Source of the DNA: Candidatus Edwardsbacteria bacterium | GTDB lineage: Bacteria > Edwardsbacteria > AC1 > EtOH8 | Direction of reading: 5' to 3' | Assembly (NCBI GenBank): GCA_031082425.1 | Contig: JAVHLB010000012.1 | Coordinates: 12,604 to 76,603, forward strand | Length of the DNA: 64,000 nt | Shown here: piece after piece, positions 43,079-52,166 of the stretch | Layout of the letters: each line of letters begins with the position of its first letter | Position numbering within the stretch: position 1 is the stretch's first letter | Notes under the pieces: generated by a model | Database searches by the model: none | Seen by the model: only the letters and a program-made list of their open reading frames with translations | Told to the model about the DNA's origin: nothing | Translations under genes and position numbers: made by a program

Positions 43079-43486
43079 TTATTCGGCGAGTTCGTTCCCC
43101 TTATGCTTCAGCGTCTTGAATGAGAGTATGTGCCAGGTTACCCCGGCTGCTATCAGAAACAGGATGGCTCTCACTGCCATCAGCTTGATAACAAACCAGA
43201 CCGAAAATGTTATGGTGATCCACAAAGCCGAGACCGACAGTATTTTTAGTTTGAGCGGGATGCCCCGGCGGTCCCGGTAGTTTTTTATATAGCTCCCAAA
43301 CCACCGGTTGGACATCAGCCAGTCATGGAATCTCTGTGAGCTTCTGGCATAACATACCGCCGCCAATAAAAGGAACGGCGTGGTGGGCAGTAAAGGCAGG
43401 AATATGCCGATGACGCCCAGCAGGACAAAAAGAGTGCCCAGAATCACCAATATTATGCGAAGGGACTTGTTTTTAATCTTCGTCAT
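43079..43486 (-). CDS. DUF454 (YbaN) inner-membrane protein
   Basis: A 135-residue YbaN-family membrane protein with three predicted helices. The family hallmark is LGVIGIFLPLLPTTPFLLLAA followed by YARSSQRFHDWL. The function is unknown. It overlaps the upstream HD-hydrolase gene by 14 bases. Confidence 0.92.
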   Translation of the reverse strand: MTKIKNKSLRIILVILGTLFVLLGVIGIFLPLLPTTPFLLLAAVCYARSSQRFHDWLMSNRWFGSYIKNYRDRRGIPLKLKILSVSALWITITFSVWFVIKLMAVRAILFLIAAGVTWHILSFKTLKHKGNELAE

Positions 43487-44075
43487 TTTTAAAATAACCC
43501 TTGGCTATCGTATCCTCGATCAGAACTTTGGCGTGATCCCACAGTGTTTTTGAGCCTTCGCCGATCCGGCTGTTTATTTCCATCACTTTTACCGCCGGCA
43601 CATTATGTTCCTTCCAGGAATGACCCCGAGAACGACAATTTTGGATCACCGGACCCAAGCGATCCAATGCCATAGCGAATTTTGCCTCCGATGTGTCCTG
43701 CCTCTCGTATTCTTCCCATAACGAGATCATTTCATCCCGTTGCTCAGGCGGCAGCAGACCGAATATCCTTTCGGCAGCTGCTTTTTCGTTTTGGTATTTA
43801 TTTTCCTTCAAATTTTCATCATATATAAAAGTGTCCCCGGCGTCTATCTCCACGATATCATGTATCAAACCGATTTTCAGGACCTTGAGGATATCTATAT
43901 TCGGATCATTGGCATGTTCCTTTAGGATCAAGGCCATCATGGCAAAGTGCCAGGAATGCTCGGCGTCATTTTCATAACGGGAGTTGTCCAGTATTTTCGT
44001 CCGGCGAAAAACGGATTTGAGCTTGTCGATCTCTATTATGAATTCTATCTGCTGTTGCAATTTGTTGTCTGCCAT
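43473..44075 (-). CDS. HD-domain hydrolase (YfbR-like, 5'-nucleotidase class)
   Basis: A 200-residue single HD-domain protein: NDAEHSWHFAMMALIL (metal His), IHDIVEIDAGD (HD dyad) and a conserved Asp in FAMALDRLGPVIQNC. This arrangement matches the HD_3/YfbR-type 5'-deoxynucleotidases, which dephosphorylate dNMPs; the substrate is inferred by family. AGGAG precedes the ATG. Confidence 0.88.
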   Translation of the reverse strand: MADNKLQQQIEFIIEIDKLKSVFRRTKILDNSRYENDAEHSWHFAMMALILKEHANDPNIDILKVLKIGLIHDIVEIDAGDTFIYDENLKENKYQNEKAAAERIFGLLPPEQRDEMISLWEEYERQDTSEAKFAMALDRLGPVIQNCRSRGHSWKEHNVPAVKVMEINSRIGEGSKTLWDHAKVLIEDTIAKGYFKNDED

Positions 44076-44100
44076 TTTACTCCTATAAATTTTAACAAAC

Positions 44101-44122
44101 GACCCAGGCTTTCGCCTGGGTC
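44101..44122 (-). terminator. Probable intrinsic terminator after cysS
   Basis: Minus-strand GACCCAGGC-GAAA-GCCTGGGTC, a nine-pair stem with a GNRA-type tetraloop, is followed by GTTTGTTAAAATTT. It lies seven bases past the cysS stop. The T-run is imperfect, so termination may be partial. Confidence 0.6.
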
Positions 44123-44128
44123 ATCAAT

Positions 44129-45547
44129 TTATTCACCGAACTTTTTGGGCCGAACCGTCTGCCCCTTGGGCCCATCCTCCACCACATATCCCAAGTTAGA
44201 TATCTCATTTCTCAACCGGTCGGATTCGGCCCAGTTCTTGGCCGCCCGGGCTTCCTGGCGGTTCTGCATCATATCCTCAACCTCTTTGGGAATGACATAT
44301 CCCCCGGCGGATTCGGTTAATTTCAGCCCCAGAACCCGGTCAAAATCCCTGATTAGATCTATCTTCTGCCCCGGGATCAGATTATTGTCTTTCAGTATAT
44401 CCCAAAGAATGGCCAGCACCTGCGGCATATTCAGGTCGTCATTTATGGCAGATAGGAATTTATCCTTATATCCGCTTATCTCCGATCCTCCAAATTTCTT
44501 ATCCTCTCCATTCCCAATAGGGGTGGGGTCAAGCCTCTTCACCTCTGCTCTCAGATTCTCCAGGGCCCGCTGGGCCGCAGTCAGCGACTCGTAGGTGAAG
44601 CTCAACTGTGAACGGTAGTGTCCGGTAAAACAGAAATAACGGTAGGCCAGCGGGTCATATCCCTTGCCCATCAGGGTCTGGAGGGTAAGGAATTCCCCGG
44701 AGGACTTGGCCATCTTCTCCTGCCCCAGTTGCAGAAAGTACCCGTGCAGCCAGTAATTGGCCAAGTTGGTGCCGTGGCAGGCCTGGGTCTGGGCGATCTC
44801 GTTGGTGTGATGCACCGCAATGGCATCCTCCCCGCCGCAGTGGATGTCGAACAGCGGACCCAGGTATTTGGCGGCCATGGCCGAGCACTCTATATGCCAG
44901 CCGGGGAACCCCTTGCCCCATGGGCTGTCCCACTCCATCTGCCTCTTGGTCCCTTCGGGGCTGAACTTCCAGAGGGCGAAGTCGGTGGGATGCTTCTTCT
45001 CGCCCATCTCTATCCGGGCTCCGGCCAACAGGTCCTGCACCACTATCTTGGTAAGCACCCCGTATTTTTTCAGCTTGGCGGTATCGAAATAGATGCCATC
45101 CGATGTCCGGTAGGTGTAGCCCTTCTGCTCTATGCACCGGATGGTCTCGATCTGCTCCTTTATATGGTCGGTGGCCTTGCACCAGATATGCGGCTCCTGG
45201 ATGTTCAGGTTCCCGAGGTCGCTCTTAAAGGCTTCGGTGTACTCACCGGCGATCTCCCAGGCGGTCTTGCCGGTGCGGCGGGAGCCCTTCTCCATCTTGT
45301 CCTCGCCGGAATCGGCGTCGGATTCCAGATGCCCCACGTCGGTGATGTTCATGACATGGTTGACCTTCAATCCGTTGTATTCCAAGACCCGGCGCAAAAT
45401 GTCCTCAAAGACGTAGGTGCGCAGGTTCCCGATATGGGCGTGATCGTAGACCGTCGGACCGCAGGTATACATGCCCGCCTGGCCGGGATTTAAGGGGACG
45501 AACTCCTCCTTGGAGCGGCTCAATGTGTTGTAAAGTTTGATGATCAT
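44129..45547 (-). CDS. cysS: Cysteinyl-tRNA synthetase
   Basis: CysS charges tRNA-Cys. Class I signatures are present: HIGH as HAHIGN, and KMSKS as KMAKSSGEF; zinc ligands include CGPTVYD and HIECSAM. The protein is 472 residues. The frame is open to a TTG at 45550, but AAGGAGG sits five bases before the ATG at 45547, so that ATG is the better start. Confidence 0.96.
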   Translation of the reverse strand: MIIKLYNTLSRSKEEFVPLNPGQAGMYTCGPTVYDHAHIGNLRTYVFEDILRRVLEYNGLKVNHVMNITDVGHLESDADSGEDKMEKGSRRTGKTAWEIAGEYTEAFKSDLGNLNIQEPHIWCKATDHIKEQIETIRCIEQKGYTYRTSDGIYFDTAKLKKYGVLTKIVVQDLLAGARIEMGEKKHPTDFALWKFSPEGTKRQMEWDSPWGKGFPGWHIECSAMAAKYLGPLFDIHCGGEDAIAVHHTNEIAQTQACHGTNLANYWLHGYFLQLGQEKMAKSSGEFLTLQTLMGKGYDPLAYRYFCFTGHYRSQLSFTYESLTAAQRALENLRAEVKRLDPTPIGNGEDKKFGGSEISGYKDKFLSAINDDLNMPQVLAILWDILKDNNLIPGQKIDLIRDFDRVLGLKLTESAGGYVIPKEVEDMMQNRQEARAAKNWAESDRLRNEISNLGYVVEDGPKGQTVRPKKFGE

Positions 45548-45569
45548 CAATTCCTCCTTGATTGGGATA

Positions 45570-45599
45570 ATTATAGTTTCAAGCCTTGCCCTTTGTCAA
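45570..45599 (-). promoter_or_regulatory. Consensus sigma-70 promoter of cysS
   Basis: On the minus strand TTGACA (45599-45594), an 18-base spacer and TATAAT (45575-45570), both perfect consensus hexamers. The expected leader is about 15-20 bases, carrying the AAGGAGG ribosome-binding site. Confidence 0.8.
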
Positions 45600-45703
45600 C
45601 CCTAAAGATTAGGGGCGCGGCACACAGATTACACAGATCATTACAGATTGCCACAGATTTATAATTTAAACCAATTTAAATAGGTGTGAATCCGACCCCA
45701 CCT

Positions 45704-45846
45704 GTGAAATCCGTGTGCCATTCACCATTATCCAAGTTGGCATTATGAAAATTCTTCCATAACGCTTTGATCATTTGCTATTGTAAGAAGAGTAAGTAAC
45801 AAATCTGTACAAATCGAAACCAATCCGTGAAATCTGTGTGCCATTC
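45704..45846. repeat. Gene-free spacer with a 20-base direct repeat
   Basis: The stretch 45600-46091 holds no convincing gene. GTGAAATCCGTGTGCCATTC at 45704-45723 recurs with one change at 45827-45846, and a third partial copy (TGAATCCGTGTCCCATT) is near 46031. Upstream, ACAGAT recurs four times between 45620 and 45660. Confidence 0.7.
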
Positions 45847-46091
45847 CGTCCTGTCCGATTTTTTCCGATTTTCATTGACTTGCCCTATCAAATGTGATAA
45901 TTTTTATGGTCAGTGTTCAATCTTACCTTTTGCCACAAAGCTATGCACTGGGTTTATCGAAGTGACCCCAAGGCACAACGGGTTGTATATGCTTAATTAC
46001 TTTTACATAAAAAGTATTGATAAACTCCGCGTGAATCCGTGTCCCATTAAAAACTGCAATTAATTCTAACCCCAAGAAAAGGAGGCTTGCC

Positions 46092-46586
46092 ATGCCGGAT
46101 GCCAGCGATAAAGTAAGGAATTTCATGGAAAAGATGTTCCGGATAGTCCCGGGATACGGCGGCTATGCCGAAAAGGAATCGCGCCGCAATACCGATAAGA
46201 TCCTGCGCCTGCACCTGGCCGGGCAGCTGGACGAGGTCAAGACCGCCTTCGACCGATTTATGTCCGACATGACCAAACAAAAGGGGCATCTGGAGCTGAT
46301 GTCGGACGCCTCATCCGTCACCAAACTGCTGGAGAAGGTGAGCGACCGGCTTAAATACGCCGAGTACGGTTACTCCGGTTTCTTCGACAGCCCCAAGGTG
46401 CTGGGGCCGCAGTTGGACGCCCTCTATCAGTTCGACATGGACCTGTCCCAGCACATCATGGACCTGAAGAGCAAGATGACCCAGATAAAACCGGATCCCT
46501 CGATCCTGAAAGCCTTGCTGGAGGACCTGCGTAAATTCGACGATAGATTGAATGCCCGGCATGAAGCGATCAATAAACCTGTTTAA
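46092..46586 (+). CDS. Unknown all-helical protein next to an SPFH gene
   Basis: A 164-residue, charged, apparently all-helical protein without signal peptide or membrane segment. It has MFRIVPGYGGYAEKESRRNTDK near the N-terminus and a C-terminal helix-rich region (PSILKALLEDLRKFDDRLNA). Not recognised. An AAAGGAGG ribosome-binding site precedes the ATG. It lies 59 bases upstream of the SPFH/zinc-ribbon gene and is likely cotranscribed, so it may work with it. Confidence 0.8.
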   Translation: MPDASDKVRNFMEKMFRIVPGYGGYAEKESRRNTDKILRLHLAGQLDEVKTAFDRFMSDMTKQKGHLELMSDASSVTKLLEKVSDRLKYAEYGYSGFFDSPKVLGPQLDALYQFDMDLSQHIMDLKSKMTQIKPDPSILKALLEDLRKFDDRLNARHEAINKPV

Positions 46587-46645
46587 TCGGTTAAAACGTT
46601 TAAACAGTTTGAACTTGTTAAACCTTTTCAACTTTAGGAGCAAAT

Positions 46646-47671
46646 ATGGCCAAGATAATGGAAGTCATAGAATATTTTGACAATACCGGCAATCAACTGG
46701 TGCACCGGGTTCCCGAGGACGGCTCGGGCGAGACCAAGATCGGCTCCCAGCTGGTGGTCCGGGAAAGCCAACAGGCCGTGTTCTTCCGGGATGGCAAGGC
46801 CATGGATGTCTTCGGTGCCGGCCGCCATACATTGACCACCATGAACCTGCCGATCCTGACCGGGATGCTCAAGGGGGTATTCGACGGCAAGAGCCCCTTC
46901 CGGGTGGAGGTCTATTTCGTCAACTCCAAGGTATTCACCGACCTGAAATGGGGCACCTCGGAGCCCATCCCCTTCCGCGACTCCGAACTGCAGATGATCC
47001 GCCTGCGATCCTTCGGCATCTACTCCACCAGGGTCAAGGATCCCCAGCTGTTCGTCAACAAGATGGTGGGCACCCAGGGGTTGTATACCACCGAGCAGAT
47101 CGACGGCTTCTTGAAGAACGTGATCGTGTCCCGGCTGGCCGATTACCTGGGCGAGAACTACCAGACCATCCTGGATGTGGCCCAGCATTACGATGAGCTG
47201 GGCACCGGCCTGAAAGCCAGACTGCAGGAGGATTTCGGCAAGTACGGCCTGGAGATGGTGGACCTGTACATCAGCGCCATCACCCCCCCGCCGGAGGTTC
47301 AGGCCCGAATGGACGAGCGGGCCGGGATGGCCGCGGTGGGCGATCTGAACCAGTATATGAAGTTCAAGGCGGCCAATGCCATGGGCGACGCCGCCAAACA
47401 GGAGGGCGGTGCGGCCGGAGCCGGCGTGGGCATGGGCGCCGGGATAGGGATGGGCATGATGATGCCCGGCATGCTGCAGCAGGCCATGGCCAGCGGGCCG
47501 ATGGCCGCCTGCCCCAAGTGCGGCACCCAGAACCAGACCACCGCCAAGTTCTGCTCCAACTGCGGCGGCCCGATGGTGGTGGCCCCGGCCACCACCCCCT
47601 GCCCCAAGTGCGGCAAACCGGTGGCGTCTGGCAGTAAGTTCTGCAACGACTGCGGAGCTAAGCTGGGGTAA
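46646..47671 (+). CDS. SPFH-domain protein with C-terminal double zinc ribbon (YdjI-like)
   Basis: A 341-residue protein. An SPFH/band-7-like domain occupies about residues 20-235 (SQLVVRESQQAVFFRDGKAM; LSPGQ-type motifs absent). A Gly/Met-rich low-complexity linker (about 250-285) leads to two zinc ribbons (CPKCGTQNQTTAKFCSNCGG and CPKCGKPVASGSKFCNDCG). It has no membrane segment. Homologs of Bacillus YdjI share this design and associate with membranes through partners under envelope stress; function here is inferred. Confidence 0.88.
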   Translation: MAKIMEVIEYFDNTGNQLVHRVPEDGSGETKIGSQLVVRESQQAVFFRDGKAMDVFGAGRHTLTTMNLPILTGMLKGVFDGKSPFRVEVYFVNSKVFTDLKWGTSEPIPFRDSELQMIRLRSFGIYSTRVKDPQLFVNKMVGTQGLYTTEQIDGFLKNVIVSRLADYLGENYQTILDVAQHYDELGTGLKARLQEDFGKYGLEMVDLYISAITPPPEVQARMDERAGMAAVGDLNQYMKFKAANAMGDAAKQEGGAAGAGVGMGAGIGMGMMMPGMLQQAMASGPMAACPKCGTQNQTTAKFCSNCGGPMVVAPATTPCPKCGKPVASGSKFCNDCGAKLG

Positions 47672-47800
47672 TATCAAACCGCAAAGACGCTAAGACGCAA
47701 AGGCTTATTTTCTTTAAACTTTGAACTTTCTACTTAAAACTGTCGTAGTCATTGCGAGAATGGCAACGAAGATTAACTGGTGAAGCAATCTACCCGTGTC

Positions 47801-48003
47801 ATTCCTGTGCAGACAGGAATCCAGGATTACTTTGAACCACAAAGAGCACAAAGCACACAAAGATTTTTTTCGGCTTTCAATTCTTGCCTGGCCCGCATCT
47901 CCCCTATTAAGGGAAGAAACAGTGGGGTGTCGACAGAACCGTTTTTGGTTTTAGGCTTAACATAATTGCCTAACGTGCCATTCCGGAGAAGTCGGGAATC
48001 CAG
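47801..48003. repeat. Gene-free spacer with hairpin repeats
   Basis: The stretch 47672-48068 holds no gene. ATTCCTGT-GCAG-ACAGGAAT (47801-47820) is a perfect inverted repeat; CATTCC...GGGAATCCAG at 47980-48003 looks like a second, degenerate copy. Several AAAGNNCACAAAG-type strings (near 47680, 47833, 48005) resemble the family A arms near ruvB and ruvC. Confidence 0.55.
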
Positions 48004-48068
48004 TTTTTGAAACACCAAGAGCACAAAGGTTTTTATTCTTTTTACTTTATACTTTCAGCTTTAAACTT

Positions 48069-48470
48069 ATGAAGTGCAACCCCACTGAAAAGGATTTTCT
48101 GGCCCTGATCGGGCCCAAAGCCGAGTTGTGGAGTGAAATACGCACCTATCTTGCCTCGCATTATGACCATATGCCGGAATTGAGTGTTGGCAAGAAAGAA
48201 TACGACTGGACCATCCGCTACCGCAAGACCGGCAAGACACTGGTTACGCTGATGCCCGAACAAGGCGGATTCTGCGTTCTTGTTGTTCTGGGCAAGGAAG
48301 AGATTGAAAAAGCCGGACAGGCTAAGCTCAATAAATATGTGCAGGATGTTTTCGAGAGCGCCAAGCAGTACCATGACGGCCGATGGCTTTGGATAAGGCC
48401 GAAGGCCAAGCGCGACCTGAATTCTATTATAACGTTGTTGCGGATTAAGAAAGGGCCGGTCGTCGAATAA
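48069..48470 (+). CDS. DUF3788-like protein
   Basis: A 133-residue protein resembling DUF3788: WSEIRTYLASHYDHMPELSV, then KEYDWTIRYRKTGKTLVTLMP and a C-terminal VQDVFESAKQYHDGRWLWI. Such proteins share a fold with YdhG/DUF1801-type domains; no enzymatic role is known. It has no strong ribosome-binding site. It stands between the two SPFH genes. Confidence 0.75.
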   Translation: MKCNPTEKDFLALIGPKAELWSEIRTYLASHYDHMPELSVGKKEYDWTIRYRKTGKTLVTLMPEQGGFCVLVVLGKEEIEKAGQAKLNKYVQDVFESAKQYHDGRWLWIRPKAKRDLNSIITLLRIKKGPVVE

Positions 48471-48563
48471 CCAAGTGAGTGCCGTGTTTGAGTTTTGAAG
48501 GATAGTGTCATAAACAAACCCACATCAACCAATCTATCAGCTATATAATAAAGGAGATCCCTC

Positions 48564-49451
48564 ATGTTTTTCATATTCACACTGATCATCGCCGCCGCAG
48601 CCGGATACATGTGGTTCTCGGCCAACAAGAAGTCCCAGCAGTTCAACGAAGCCTTCGCCAAGAACAAGGCCATCTCCGGCATCGTGGCCGTTTTCTTTTT
48701 GATAGTCGCCGTCTTCCAGATGCTGACCGTCATCCCGGCCGGGTACGTAGGCATAGTGGACTTCTTCGGCAACGTCTCCGCTAAAACCCTCAAATCGGGG
48801 ATAAATTTGCGCAACCCTCTGGCCCGGATCGTTAAATTCTCCATTAAAACACAGGAAATGTCCGAGGATATGCACGTGCCGTCCAAAGAGGGGCTTACCG
48901 TTCAGCTGGATGCCACCGTGCTGTTCCACCTTGATCCCGACAAGGCCGCCGAGGTTTATAAAACGGTCGGGCCGGATTACGTCAATATCATCCTGGTGCC
49001 GCAATTCCGCTCGGTCTGCCGGGGCGTTACCGCTCTGTACGAGGCCAAGGCGCTTTATACCTCCCAGCGAGAGGAACTGGCCCGGCTGATTCAAGTGGAC
49101 CTGGAAAAGATGGTGGCCGCCCGGGGCATTGTGATCGAGACCACTCCCCTGCGACGGGTAACCCTCCCCAACAAAGTGACCGACGCCGTCGAGGAGAAGC
49201 TCAAAGCCGAACAGGAAAGCCAGCGGATGGAGTTCATTCTGACCAAGGAAAAGCAAGAGGCCGAACGAAAACGTATCGAGGCCAAGGGCATCTCCGACTT
49301 CCAGAACATCGTGGCCCAGGGCATCAGCGAGCCGCTGTTAAGATGGAAAGGCATCGAAGCCACCGAAAAACTGGCCCAGTCGCCCAACACCAAGGTGATC
49401 ATCGTGGGCGCCGGCAAGGACGGCCTGCCCATAATCTTGGATACCAAATAG
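48564..49451 (+). CDS. SPFH/prohibitin family membrane protein
   Basis: A 295-residue prohibitin-like protein. Two N-terminal hydrophobic segments (about 1-17 and 36-56) precede the band-7 domain (VIPAGYVGIVDFFGNVSAKT; DMHVPSKEGLTVQLDATVLF) and a C-terminal coiled coil (about 205-255: EEKLKAEQESQRMEFILTKE). These proteins form membrane ring assemblies that scaffold proteases or organise lipid domains. An AAAGGAG ribosome-binding site precedes the ATG. No FtsH or NfeD gene is adjacent. Confidence 0.92.
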   Translation: MFFIFTLIIAAAAGYMWFSANKKSQQFNEAFAKNKAISGIVAVFFLIVAVFQMLTVIPAGYVGIVDFFGNVSAKTLKSGINLRNPLARIVKFSIKTQEMSEDMHVPSKEGLTVQLDATVLFHLDPDKAAEVYKTVGPDYVNIILVPQFRSVCRGVTALYEAKALYTSQREELARLIQVDLEKMVAARGIVIETTPLRRVTLPNKVTDAVEEKLKAEQESQRMEFILTKEKQEAERKRIEAKGISDFQNIVAQGISEPLLRWKGIEATEKLAQSPNTKVIIVGAGKDGLPIILDTK

Positions 49452-49577
49452 GTTCGTTGGCTGTCACCCCGAGATGGCATTTGACCAATCAGTTTGAATG
49501 GGTGCCGGCATGATTACGATCCAATATATACACTTATGTCCTGATAATCCGAGCATTAATATCAACCGGAGAACATC

Positions 49578-49835
49578 GTGATCAAAACACTGGGACTGCT
49601 GGCCGGCTTCCTGACCACCCTCAGCTTTCTGCCCCAGGTCATAAAAAGCCTGAAGACCAAACACATGGATGATTTCAATATCTGGTTCTTGGTATTGATG
49701 ATTGTGGGCCTTTCCCTGTGGACGGTCTACGGGTTCATGATCAGGCAGCTGCCCATCATCATCGCCAATCTGGCCACCATATCATTGAACCTGATGCTGC
49801 TGGGGCTCAAGATCAAATATCAAAAACAGAAATAA
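49578..49835 (+). CDS. SemiSWEET sugar transporter
   Basis: An 85-residue, three-helix protein of the SemiSWEET/PQ-loop family. The PQ motif is in TTLSFLPQVIKSLKT, with a conserved Trp/Asn pair in the second and third helices (SLWTVYG; IIIANLAT). Homologs work as dimers transporting small sugars. The start is a GTG at 49578. It lies 20 bases before the secreted glycosidase-like gene, which fits a carbohydrate role. Confidence 0.9.
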   Translation: MIKTLGLLAGFLTTLSFLPQVIKSLKTKHMDDFNIWFLVLMIVGLSLWTVYGFMIRQLPIIIANLATISLNLMLLGLKIKYQKQK

Positions 49836-49854
49836 GGACATCAAGCCGAACAAC

Positions 49855-52122
49855 ATGCACAAGATCACCCTTTTCTCCTGCCTGGCCGCCATCACCATAC
49901 TGACGGCGGGGCTTGACAACGCCGGTCCTAAAGCATCTTATCTTGAAACCGACCAAGGTGAATACTACCGCTACCAGATCGTTAAGCTGAACCTGAAGCC
50001 GGATTCCCTGCTTAAGATAAATCCCGATTCCGCCTCGTTGCAGGCATCCTTCCGCCACGGCGACAGCCTGATATCCGGTGTCGGCAGTTGCCAGGGGATA
50101 AGCCTTAAATATGACAGAACCGACAGCAGCTGGCGCGGCACCTGGGCCATGCCCTGGAACCCGCCGCTAGGCGTTTACCAAGCTGTTTTAAATGTTTATT
50201 CTGACAAAATCATAAAGGACTCTGCTACTTTGCTGCTTTCCGACTCTGTTACTTTTATTGTCAGATCCCGCCCCCCCCGTTCCATCCCCGAAGGCTTCTG
50301 CGCCATGACCATCGAGAGCGCCGGGAATATGCTCAACGCCAAGCTTCCCTCTCCGTTTAAAGCCCAGAAGCATTGGACCAATTTTACCGATTGGGCCAAA
50401 TATCTGGGGGCCGATGCCGTCTGGTATTCAGTAGGCTGGACCATCGAGGGATATCCCGGGATCAACGATAAAAATCCCTGGGTCAGGGAGAATTTCAAGG
50501 TGTTCCCCAAACTGGCCGAGGAGTGCCACAAACAGGGCCTCAAATTCGGCGGATACGTGGGCAGCTACCTTTTATGGGGCCCCACTTTGCGGAAATTGAA
50601 GTATGACTATTCGCTGGAGGCCAAGAACGGCCGGGTATTCCCCAACCACCATGTCAGCCTGGACGACGCCAAGCGCCGGGCCGATATCGTGAAGATCTTG
50701 AAGCTGCTGCAGGACGATCCCAATGTGGACTTCATCGGGCTGGACTACATCCGGCCGGGCGCCGGCGGGTTCGAGACGGTGGACGAATTCGTGGAACAGA
50801 TGAACATCGAAAAACCGGCCGGCTGGGACAGATGGGGCAAAAAGGACCGGATGCTGTGGGTGGCCCGGCAGGTAAAACCCATGTCCGACAAGCCCATCCG
50901 GGCCCGCTGGCAGTGGTGGCAGGCCCACCGTTCGGCCAGCGCGGTGGAAAAGCTGATCGCCGAGGCCGGGGTCAGCAAGCCGGTATGGGGCTTCACCCTG
51001 GGCTGGGACAAAGGACACGAACACGGCCAGGACCCGCCGATGATGAATGATGCCGGCCTTGACCTGGACGCCATGATGATCTATGAATCCAACGCCCAGC
51101 AGTGTTTCGAGATGACCAATGTTTGGTCAAAATATCTCAAAGGCGATGAGGTCCAGATGATGGCCGGCCAGCAGATAGACTGGGTATTATTGCAGAAAAG
51201 CACCATACCACCCGCCCCCGAGGAATTCTACTGGCGTTTGACCGATGCCATCAAGGGCACCTCCGATGGCGGGCGGGTCAAGGGGTTGTTCTGGCATGAC
51301 ATGTTCAGGGGGATCCGGGGCCGCAAAGGCCCGCACACCAGCCAGGAATGGCTGATAGTGGGAGCCGCGGCCTTCTCGAAGGTCAGACAGGAGCTGGGAA
51401 CATTGCCCCTGGATTCAAGGATGATCTCCCAAGCCGGGAAAACCGGGCTTCATATAAAGTTCAACCGGCCTTTGGAAAAGGTTATCATAGAGCCGTTGAC
51501 CAATGCCTCGCCCGGCAAAACCACCACTTTTGAGCTTGGCGAGGGCCTGACCGACACCACCATTATCCTGGGGAAATCCCCGGCCAGCGGTTTGGCGGCC
51601 TACCGCCTGACATGGGGAAGCGGTGACCACCGTGACCAGTTGGTGGTCTTTGGATATTACCCCCGCCCCTATGCCGATAACCCTTTCCGCCCGCTCCAGT
51701 CGTTCAGGGCCGGCGGCGACCTGTTGGTCGCTTTGCAGCCCGGCAGGAAAAACCTGGCCAGATCTGTCACCGCCGCCAAGCTGGCCCGGGAGAAGGGCCT
51801 GGTGGTCAATAAAACGATGGTGGACAGTCTCTATCCGTCCTTGGGGTATAAATACTCCAAACTGTTGATAATCGCCGGGGATAGCCTGTCGCCGTCGGAA
51901 AGAACGGTTTTGGATAGCCTCCTCTCCCGGTTTCCCGGATTGGCGGTTGCCGCCTGGGGAGAAGGGGACAGTCTGTCTATTCTGCCGGGGGCGAATATGA
52001 TCCGGCTCAAAGGCGATATCATCGCCCATCCAGCCTATCTGGGTTTTATCAACAGCCCCGCCCAGGCTCCCATACGAAATGGCTCCAGTGGGGTGAAATT
52101 ATCGTTATATCTTGACAAATAA
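49855..52122 (+). CDS. Secreted glycosidase-like TIM-barrel protein
   Basis: A 755-residue protein with a signal peptide (about 1-18). An N-terminal beta-sandwich (about 30-145) precedes a TIM-barrel-like region (about 145-500) with conserved aromatic/acidic segments such as LGADAVWYSVGWTIEGYP, VDFIGLDYIRPGAGGFE and RARWQWWQAHR. A C-terminal domain follows. The pattern resembles putative glycoside hydrolases (DUF4015/GH-like); the Asp in GLDYIRP is a plausible catalytic residue. The substrate is not known. It has no sorting domain at the C-terminus, unlike the two other large secreted proteins. Confidence 0.7.
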   Translation: MHKITLFSCLAAITILTAGLDNAGPKASYLETDQGEYYRYQIVKLNLKPDSLLKINPDSASLQASFRHGDSLISGVGSCQGISLKYDRTDSSWRGTWAMPWNPPLGVYQAVLNVYSDKIIKDSATLLLSDSVTFIVRSRPPRSIPEGFCAMTIESAGNMLNAKLPSPFKAQKHWTNFTDWAKYLGADAVWYSVGWTIEGYPGINDKNPWVRENFKVFPKLAEECHKQGLKFGGYVGSYLLWGPTLRKLKYDYSLEAKNGRVFPNHHVSLDDAKRRADIVKILKLLQDDPNVDFIGLDYIRPGAGGFETVDEFVEQMNIEKPAGWDRWGKKDRMLWVARQVKPMSDKPIRARWQWWQAHRSASAVEKLIAEAGVSKPVWGFTLGWDKGHEHGQDPPMMNDAGLDLDAMMIYESNAQQCFEMTNVWSKYLKGDEVQMMAGQQIDWVLLQKSTIPPAPEEFYWRLTDAIKGTSDGGRVKGLFWHDMFRGIRGRKGPHTSQEWLIVGAAAFSKVRQELGTLPLDSRMISQAGKTGLHIKFNRPLEKVIIEPLTNASPGKTTTFELGEGLTDTTIILGKSPASGLAAYRLTWGSGDHRDQLVVFGYYPRPYADNPFRPLQSFRAGGDLLVALQPGRKNLARSVTAAKLAREKGLVVNKTMVDSLYPSLGYKYSKLLIIAGDSLSPSERTVLDSLLSRFPGLAVAAWGEGDSLSILPGANMIRLKGDIIAHPAYLGFINSPAQAPIRNGSSGVKLSLYLDK

Positions 52123-52166
52123 GCTTTTATGAATTATCATTAAATGTTAAAACATGTTAAACTATA

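Noticed and set aside
45827..46063. 78-residue open frame in the cysS-SPFH spacer
   Set aside because: No ribosome-binding site and no recognisable features; overlaps the direct repeats.
46634..47677. 347-residue minus-strand frame opposite the SPFH/zinc-ribbon gene
   Set aside because: Shadow frame: the plus-strand translation has clear zinc ribbons and an SPFH domain.
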